DNA from: Terriglobia bacterium
GTDB taxonomy: Bacteria; Acidobacteriota; Terriglobia; UBA7540
Direction of reading: 5' to 3'
NCBI GenBank assembly: GCA_020072905.1
Contig: JAIQGB010000018.1
Location: 1-20,448, forward strand
DNA length: 20,448 nt
The notes under the pieces are model-generated. The model had not been told where the DNA came from, searched no databases, and saw only the letters and a list, made by a program, of their open reading frames with translations. Position numbers and translations under genes: made by a program. Each line of letters opens with the position of its first letter. Position 1 is the stretch's first letter. Positions 15,188 to 20,448 of this stretch are shown piece by piece.

Positions 15188-17830
15188 TCACTTCCCCTTT
15201 TGTTCGGGCTTACGAGGGGGCGGAGCCGGCTCGGTCGGTTTGGGGGACGAAGAATCCTTGCCTTTGAAGATGGAAAGAAATTTGCGAATCACGCCGCCCG
15301 GCTTCTTCTGGGGCGGAGGTGGAGGCTGTGGCACCTGCTCCGCCGGCGAAGTCTGGCCTCCCAGCGATGCCGGCGGCGCGCCGGGCGGGAGTGGCAGCGT
15401 CGGCGCGCTCGCCACCACGGGAACGGTCACAGCTTTTCCCGGCCGGAAGATCCGGGAGAGGATTCCGAAGGTGCCCGTCTCCCGGGACCCGGTAGGGGAG
15501 GGCTCGGTCCCGGCCACGAAGACTTCGTCACGGGTCTCCGTGGCACTCGCATCGGCAACCAAGTTCGTGCGGGCGTCGAGGGTTGCGGTCACGACACCCT
15601 CAGGTGCGGAAAAGGGCGGCGGGTCGCGGTATTCCGGAATCTCCGCGGCGTGCTTCATGAATTCGGTCCACACCGGCAAAGCCGAGGACGCACCCGAGAG
15701 TTTCAATTCGCGGTCGTCGTCGTAGCCCACCCAGACAACCGCCAGCAGATCGGAGGTGAAGCCCGCGAACCAGCCGTCGTGCGAAGTCCCCGTCTTCCCC
15801 GCCGCCGGCAGGGTGAAACCGCGGCTGCGCACCCCTGCCCCTGTGCCGTTATTGATGACGCTTTGCATCAGGCTCACCATCAGGTAACTGATGCGCGGAT
15901 CGAGCACTGGCCGCGTCTCCTCCGGGCTGCGCCACAGCACCCGGCCGGAGGCGTCCTTGACAGCCAAGATGAAGCTCGGCGCCTCATACTGGCCGTGGTT
16001 GGCGAAGACTGTGTACGCCCCGGCGATTTCAAGCGGCGTCGCCACATAAGCGCCCAGGGCCAGTGCCGGTGTCGCCAGCAGGTCTTTGTTGACACCGGCC
16101 GCGATGGCGAGCGCCCGCACCTTGTCGTAGCCCACCATCTCCGCCAGCCGGACCGTGGCGACATTCAACGAGAGCGTCAGCGCTTGGCGAACCGTGACCG
16201 GGCCGTAGTACTCCTTCTTGTAATTCTCGGGCTCGTAGGGCTGGTCAGCGAATTGGAACGTCGTCGGCTCGTCGAGAAGAATCGTGGCGGGGGTCACCAG
16301 CGGTTGGGAGCCATCCACGGCCGAGGAGAGCGCCGTGGCGTAAACGAAGGGCTTGAACGACGAGCCGGGTTGCCGCTTGGCCAGCACATGGTTCAACTGG
16401 CTCACGCCGTAATCCCGCCCGCCCACCAGCGCCCGCAGCGCCCCCGTCGCCGGATCGAGCGCCACCAGCGCCACCTGGGGCTGGTTGGGCTCGGGAGGCG
16501 GGGCCTTCGCGCGGCGCCTCTTCTTCAATTCCCCGTCGACCTCGACCATTCCGGCGCGAATGCCATCGGAGGCGGCGCGCTGCAAGTCCAGGTCGAGTGT
16601 CGTATAAATCCGGTAGCTTTGCGAAAGCAGATCGTGCTCGGAATACTTGTCGAGGAGTTGATCCCTGACCATGTCCACAAAATAGGGCGCCTGGCTGCCC
16701 TCGACGTTCTTTTGCGCCAGCCCGAGTGGAGCCGCCGAGGCCTGCTCCGCCTCGGCCGGTGTGATGAAGCCGACTTCCAGCATCCGGCGCAGGACGAAGT
16801 TTCGCCGTTCGAGCGCCCGGCCGGCATACTTGTAAGGTGAATCGCGGTTGGGCCCATGGATCAGACCCGCAATTAACGCCGCCTCCGGCAGCGTCAGGCT
16901 GCTCACGTCCTTGTCGAAGTAAGCGCTCGCGGCCTCGCCGACGCCGTAAACCGAGAAGCTGCCCCGCTGGCCCAGGTAGATCTGATTGGCATAGAGCTCG
17001 AAGATCTGCTCTTTGCTCAGCCGCTGCTCCATCAACAGGGCGAGGAAAATCTCTCGGGCTTTGCGGCGCAAGGTGCGCTCCCGCGTCAGAAAGAAGTCCC
17101 GCGCCAGTTGCATCGTCAGCGTGCTGGTTCCCCGGATGCGGTCCTCCCCGTGAATCCCCGCGAGCGACGCGACCAGGATGCGGTAGATGTTCACGCCGGA
17201 GTGCGAGAAGAAGCGATGGTCTTCCGTGGCAACGATAGCGTTGATGAGGACTTTCGGCAGGTCCTGGTAGTGCACCAAGCGGCGCTTGCCGCGATTGCGA
17301 TCGAAAAGCGTGGTGAGGACTTCGGGCTCAAGCTGGTAGCTGTCCAGAGGACGCGAGCGGTCCAGCGCCGTAATCGAGGAAAGGCGGCCATCCTTGAATT
17401 CCAGCGCCGCGGGGCCCTCCGGCTCCTTCTCCGTTGCAAAGAAGGACGCGGGGCCGGGCCGAATCTCCAGGTGCGCCCCCGCCAGCTTGTACGTACCGAC
17501 CTCGGAGCCTCCCGCGGCCTCCGCATAGAGCCCCCGGCGTAGCCGCGCGGCGAGTTCTTCCGGCGCCAGCTCCTGCCCCACCCGCACCTCGGTTGGGGCC
17601 GCAAAGACCTGCGACGCGTTGGCGAAGATGTCGCCGCTGAGGCGCGCATCAATCAAGCGCGAGAAGCGGACATAGTAGTAAACATAAACGCCCGTCGCCG
17701 CCAGGAACGCCAGCAGAAAGAGACCGATCAGGCCTTTCTTCCACCAGGCAAGGCCCTTCCATCGCGGCTTGCCGGAGCTCCTCCGGGAGCCAGACGGACT
17801 GCGGTTTGAGGGCGGTGGGGTGGCTGGCAC
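15188..17830 (-). CDS. Bifunctional penicillin-binding protein, PBP1B-like
   Basis: 880 residues. It polymerises glycan strands and cross-links peptides in peptidoglycan. A membrane anchor lies at about residues 33-52. Residues about 65-150 resemble the UB2H regulatory domain of PBP1B (FANASQVFAAPTEVRVGQEL). The glycosyltransferase 51 domain has catalytic E203 in ATEDHRFFSHSG and the RGTSTLTMQLARDFFL motif. The transpeptidase domain has all three motifs: SxxK at S490-K493 (QPGSSFKPF), SLN (554-556), and KTG (679-681). About 130 residues after it are Pro/Ser/Thr-rich and end in a basic stretch, with no predicted fold. Start is GTG at 17830, three bases after the stop of the upstream gene; no good binding site of its own, so coupled translation is likely. 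The true start could differ slightly. Confidence 0.96.
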   Translation of the reverse strand: MPATPPPSNRSPSGSRRSSGKPRWKGLAWWKKGLIGLFLLAFLAATGVYVYYYVRFSRLIDARLSGDIFANASQVFAAPTEVRVGQELAPEELAARLRRGLYAEAAGGSEVGTYKLAGAHLEIRPGPASFFATEKEPEGPAALEFKDGRLSSITALDRSRPLDSYQLEPEVLTTLFDRNRGKRRLVHYQDLPKVLINAIVATEDHRFFSHSGVNIYRILVASLAGIHGEDRIRGTSTLTMQLARDFFLTRERTLRRKAREIFLALLMEQRLSKEQIFELYANQIYLGQRGSFSVYGVGEAASAYFDKDVSSLTLPEAALIAGLIHGPNRDSPYKYAGRALERRNFVLRRMLEVGFITPAEAEQASAAPLGLAQKNVEGSQAPYFVDMVRDQLLDKYSEHDLLSQSYRIYTTLDLDLQRAASDGIRAGMVEVDGELKKRRRAKAPPPEPNQPQVALVALDPATGALRALVGGRDYGVSQLNHVLAKRQPGSSFKPFVYATALSSAVDGSQPLVTPATILLDEPTTFQFADQPYEPENYKKEYYGPVTVRQALTLSLNVATVRLAEMVGYDKVRALAIAAGVNKDLLATPALALGAYVATPLEIAGAYTVFANHGQYEAPSFILAVKDASGRVLWRSPEETRPVLDPRISYLMVSLMQSVINNGTGAGVRSRGFTLPAAGKTGTSHDGWFAGFTSDLLAVVWVGYDDDRELKLSGASSALPVWTEFMKHAAEIPEYRDPPPFSAPEGVVTATLDARTNLVADASATETRDEVFVAGTEPSPTGSRETGTFGILSRIFRPGKAVTVPVVASAPTLPLPPGAPPASLGGQTSPAEQVPQPPPPPQKKPGGVIRKFLSIFKGKDSSSPKPTEPAPPPRKPEQKGK

Positions 17831-17833
17831 GAG

Positions 17834-18196
17834 TTATAACTGCCGGTTTTCAGCGGAAGGCGTGAAGTGCAGGTTCAGGATGTAAACCTTGAGGTCCACC
17901 GGCACGGTGTAATCGAGGTTCACAACCACCCTGCCGCCTCCCGTATCAACTTTCACTTGGTCGGCACTCACCGGCAGGTCCAAATCCTGGGCCTTGGCGA
18001 GGATGCTGTTGCGGATGGCGTCGGCGGAATTACGCTGGGTAACCCAGAAAGGATTCTGCTGCTTGATGTAATCCTCAAGCTCGTAACTGTTCACGTAAAT
18101 TGGAATGATCTTGATTCCTGCGAAAACCACCGCTATCAGGAACGCCGCAGTGAGGATCGTCTTGACCGTACCTTTGCCCGAGTCGGAACGTCGCAT
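17834..18196 (-). CDS. Small membrane protein, DUF4845-like
   Basis: 120 residues from ATG 18196. A short basic end is followed by one membrane helix (about 12-33, reading TILTAAFLIAVVFAGIKIIP), and a small domain outside: YELEDYIKQQNPF, a helical part, then alternating strands ending VKVYILNLHFTP. This size, the 'IIPIYV' after the helix, and the final strand pair match the general layout of DUF4845 proteins, whose function is unknown; assignment is by impression. Start at ATG 18196 has GGGGGG five bases upstream; the TTG at 18211 gives a longer but poorer start. The gene lies 33 bases after proS and three bases before the PBP1B-like gene, so it is likely expressed with both. Confidence 0.72.
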   Translation of the reverse strand: MRRSDSGKGTVKTILTAAFLIAVVFAGIKIIPIYVNSYELEDYIKQQNPFWVTQRNSADAIRNSILAKAQDLDLPVSADQVKVDTGGGRVVVNLDYTVPVDLKVYILNLHFTPSAENRQL

Positions 18197-18229
18197 CTTT
18201 CCCCCCGTCAAGGACGGAATTGACTGGCG

Positions 18230-19924
18230 CTAGCGGAGCTTCCCTTCCCGAAGAGACGATACAACCGCCTCCAGCTTAACATCCTGGATTTGCTTTGTCG
18301 AGCGCTGGAAGATCTCGGCCAGACCCCGCTCGACCTTCTTCCGCCCGACGGTGACGCGGAGAGGCACCCCGATCAGATCGGCGTCCTTGAATTTCACTCC
18401 GGGCCGCTCCGCGCGATCGTCATAAAGCACGTCCATCAAGCTCGCCTGCATCTCCACATAGAGTTGCTCCGCCGCGGCGCGCACAGCAGGGTCGTCCATG
18501 TTGGCCGCGGTCAGAATCACCTCGAAGGGCGCAATCGTGCGCGGCAGGAACAGCCCGTCGGCGTCATGGTTTTGCTCGGCCGAGGCGCTCAGGATCCGTT
18601 CGAGTCCGATGCCGTAGGAGCCCATCACCAGCGGCACTTCCTTGCCGCCGGCGTCGAGGACCGTGGCATGCATCGCCTCCGAATAGCGCCGCCCGAGTTT
18701 GAAGACGTGCCCGAGTTCGATACTCTTGGTCAACTGCAGCGGCTTCCCGCAGCGAATGCACAGGTCGCCTTCTTGGACGACACGAAGGTCAGCATATTGG
18801 GGAGTGAAATCCCGGCCAGGAGTAACATTCTTCAGGTGGAAACCGTCGCGGTTGGCCCCCGTGATCATGTTCTTGCGGCCTTCGAGGGCGCGATCGGCGA
18901 TGATCCGCACTCCCTTCAGGCCCACGGGCCCGAGCGAGCCCAGGCTCGCCCCGTGGAGTTCCAGCGCCTCCTCGGGCGTGGCGGGCCGGAACACCGCCGT
19001 CCCCAATACGGTTGAGAGTTTCGTTTCGCTTAGGGCATGGTCGCCACGCAGCAGGAGAACCACGGGCTGGCTTTCGGCGATGAAATCGAGCGTCTTGATC
19101 AGCCGCGCCGGGCTCTCCCCGGTGAACTTGACAAGGTCAGAAATGGTCTTCTGCCCAGGCGTGGGGAAAGGTTCCGGAGCCGACTCGCCCGCGGGGTCTG
19201 TGGCGGGTGTCGGAGCCGCCTCCGCCTTCTCGAGGTTCGCCGCGAAGCCGCACGAGCAGTGCGCGATCCAGTCTTCGCCCGCTTCGCCCGGGGCCGTGAA
19301 CTCGCTCGAAACTTTGCCGCCCATCATGCCGGAATAGGCGTCCACGTGGAGGAATCTCAATCCACAACGCTCGAAGATGCGACGGTAAGCGTCCACGTGT
19401 TTGTCGTAGCTCGCATCCAGCCCCGCGTCGTCCAGGTCGAACGAGTACGAATCCTTCATGAAGAACTGCCGCAGGCGCAGCAGGCCGGACTTGGGCCGCG
19501 GCTCGTCGCGAAATTTCTCCTGGATCTGGTACCAGATTTGCGGCAACTGCTTGTACGAGCGCAGTTCGCCGCGCGCGATGTTCGTCATTTCCTCTTCGTG
19601 CGTAATTCCCAGACACAGATCGTGCTGGTTGCGGTCCTTGAACTTGAACATCACGTCCACCGCGTCCCAGCGGCCCGATTCGCGCCAGAGTTCGGCCGGG
19701 TTCAGCGCCGGCAGATAGAATTCCTGCCCGCCGATGCGGTTCATCTCCTCGCGAATGATCTGCGCGATCTTCAGGAAGGATTTCTGGGCGAGATAGAGAT
19801 AAGCGTAGACGCCCGCGGCCACCTGGCGGATGTAGCCGGCCCGCAGCAGCAGTTGGTGGCTCGACGCTTCCGCTTCCGCCGGCGCTTCACGTAATGTAGG
19901 AATGAAGGCCTTGCTCCAACGCAT
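18230..19924 (-). CDS. proS: Prolyl-tRNA synthetase
   Basis: Class II aminoacyl-tRNA synthetase, charges tRNA-Pro; 564 residues, the normal length for the bacterial form with an internal editing domain. Motif 2 is EKFRDEPRPKSGLLRLRQF (about 136-154) and motif 3 is GSYGIGLER (435-443). HEEEM (109-113) and MKDSYSF (156-162) are typical. The insertion domain that removes mischarged alanine lies at about 230-400 (KTLDFIAES, LLRGDHALSETKL), flanked by CSC (223-225) and CIRC (389-392) cysteine pairs as in other bacterial ProRS. Carboxyl residues about 465-560 hold the anticodon-binding domain (VPLRVTVGRKKVERG). ATG at 19924 has AAAGG about nine bases upstream. It is the first gene of the minus-strand run and has its own promoter at 20052-20081. 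Confidence 0.98.
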   Translation of the reverse strand: MRWSKAFIPTLREAPAEAEASSHQLLLRAGYIRQVAAGVYAYLYLAQKSFLKIAQIIREEMNRIGGQEFYLPALNPAELWRESGRWDAVDVMFKFKDRNQHDLCLGITHEEEMTNIARGELRSYKQLPQIWYQIQEKFRDEPRPKSGLLRLRQFFMKDSYSFDLDDAGLDASYDKHVDAYRRIFERCGLRFLHVDAYSGMMGGKVSSEFTAPGEAGEDWIAHCSCGFAANLEKAEAAPTPATDPAGESAPEPFPTPGQKTISDLVKFTGESPARLIKTLDFIAESQPVVLLLRGDHALSETKLSTVLGTAVFRPATPEEALELHGASLGSLGPVGLKGVRIIADRALEGRKNMITGANRDGFHLKNVTPGRDFTPQYADLRVVQEGDLCIRCGKPLQLTKSIELGHVFKLGRRYSEAMHATVLDAGGKEVPLVMGSYGIGLERILSASAEQNHDADGLFLPRTIAPFEVILTAANMDDPAVRAAAEQLYVEMQASLMDVLYDDRAERPGVKFKDADLIGVPLRVTVGRKKVERGLAEIFQRSTKQIQDVKLEAVVSSLREGKLR

Positions 19925-20051
19925 AGAGTCAACCTTTCGCTCGGATCAATCCGCTTTCAGCACCTGGCCGTCGGCTCGCAGCCTCGAATGTTGCGGCGGA
20001 TTCGGGGAGCACCGGACACTGGCGGGACACGGCCCGAGGCCACAAGCCGTC

Positions 20052-20081
20052 ATTCTTGGGGATGAGCGCACTGCTTGTCAA
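20052..20081 (-). promoter_or_regulatory. Probable sigma-70-type promoter for proS
   Basis: Minus strand: -35 TTGACA (20081-20076, perfect), 18 bases, -10 AAGAAT (20057-20052, four of six). Predicted start is near 20045, so the leader to the ATG at 19924 would be about 120 bases. I see no T-box-like element in that leader. The element is close to the opposing promoter of the isochorismatase-like gene. Confidence 0.45.
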
Positions 20082-20124
20082 GAAAAGCCCCGCGGCACCC
20101 CACCGATGAAGAGAGGAACGTAGC

Positions 20125-20133
20125 TGGTATAAT
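20125..20133 (+). promoter_or_regulatory. Extended -10 promoter for the isochorismatase-like gene
   Basis: TGGTATAAT: perfect TATAAT (20128-20133) with a TGn extension, followed by a run of C. No good -35. The transcript would start near 20140 and give a leader of about 64 bases to the ATG at 20204. Confidence 0.5.
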
Positions 20134-20203
20134 CCCCCCCGACGTAATGGTGCGAGGCCGGGATGTCCCCCACAAGCAGCATCGCTGGCCGATGAGGAAA
20201 ATC

Positions 20204-20448
20204 ATGCCGACCGAGGTCGTTCCGCACGCCCGGCTTCTGGATCGAGCCAGCGCGGCGCTGGTAGTTCTGGATCTTCAGGCCAAACTTGTTCCCGCCATGT
20301 GTGAGCCCGAGCGCGTCACCCGGAATGCGCTGATTCTGCTTCGCTTGGCCGAGGTCCTCAAGATTCCCGTCATCCTGACGGCGCAGTACACCAAGGGCCT
20401 CGGAAACGTCCTGCCGGAAATCACCAACGGCGCGCCGCGCACGGCGCC
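20204..20448 (+). CDS. Isochorismatase-like cysteine hydrolase, C-terminus cut by window edge
   Basis: The first 81 codons are visible and run off the window. They encode the start of an isochorismatase-family hydrolase: SAALVVLDLQAKLVPAM carries the family's first catalytic aspartate (VLDLQ), followed by a helix (TRNALILLRLAEVLKIPVIL) and a strand ending TAQYTKGLGN. The nucleophilic cysteine and catalytic lysine lie beyond the window, so activity cannot be confirmed. The family hydrolyses isochorismate, nicotinamide and other amides; the substrate is unknown. ATG at 20204 is preceded by GAGGA at good spacing; an in-frame ATG at 20192 lacks one. The gene is divergent from proS across about 280 bases. 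Confidence 0.85.
   Translation, partial: MPTEVVPHARLLDRASAALVVLDLQAKLVPAMCEPERVTRNALILLRLAEVLKIPVILTAQYTKGLGNVLPEITNGAPRTA

Noticed and set aside
15179..16840. 553-codon plus-strand frame opposite the PBP gene
   Set aside because: It is antisense to the PBP transpeptidase with all its motifs; no own function visible.
20163..20195. Ten-codon plus-strand reading frame upstream of the isochorismatase-like gene
   Set aside because: It is too short and has no ribosome binding site; it could be a leader peptide but nothing supports it.
1..20448. CRISPR array, tRNA, rRNA, insertion sequence or prophage
   Set aside because: No regularly spaced direct repeats, no tRNA-like cloverleaf noticed between genes, and no transposase, integrase or phage-type protein in any frame.

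Overview
The window is GC-rich bacterial chromosome. It carries 17 protein genes; the first and last run off the window ends. I see no rRNA, tRNA, CRISPR array, insertion sequence or phage gene. Sixteen genes lie on the minus strand; only the last, incomplete gene is on the plus strand. The gene content points to a Gram-negative, free-living bacterium: apolipoprotein N-acyltransferase, a bifunctional PBP1, a SPOR protein, a slipin/NfeD pair, many exported TPR proteins, and a sigma-like protein with a zinc anti-sigma-type tail. My best guess is Acidobacteriota, but that rests on gene content and protein style, not on a marker I can test here.

Region 19924 to 6852 (minus) is one tightly packed run of ten genes, mixing translation and cell-envelope functions: proS, a small DUF4845-like membrane protein, a PBP1B-like peptidoglycan synthase, an exported TPR protein, a TolB-like/TPR lipoprotein, an NfeD-family membrane protease, a slipin, a SPOR-domain protein, lnt, and prfB. 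Most gaps are under about 60 bases and two junctions are coupled (3-base gap before the PBP; TTGA overlap before NfeD). A sigma-70-type promoter lies about 120 bases upstream of proS. prfB needs a +1 programmed frameshift at an in-frame TGA (CTT TGA C) near its start; the uninterrupted reading frame alone misses its first 23 codons.

Region 6679 to 4571 (minus) starts with a good promoter (TTTACA, 17 bases, TATATT). It encodes two small exported proteins of unknown function, one highly charged and helical, then a protein that reads as a degenerate ECF sigma factor fused to a zinc-binding anti-sigma-type domain. This is the least understood part of the window.

Region 4494 to 1 (minus) holds a class V aminotransferase-fold enzyme without the cysteine loop of desulfurases, an NAD-dependent epimerase-type SDR, a RimI-like acetyltransferase, and a CPBP-family intramembrane protease with a large extra amino-terminal domain and its own extended -10 promoter. 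At the far right, an isochorismatase-like hydrolase begins on the plus strand, divergent from proS.
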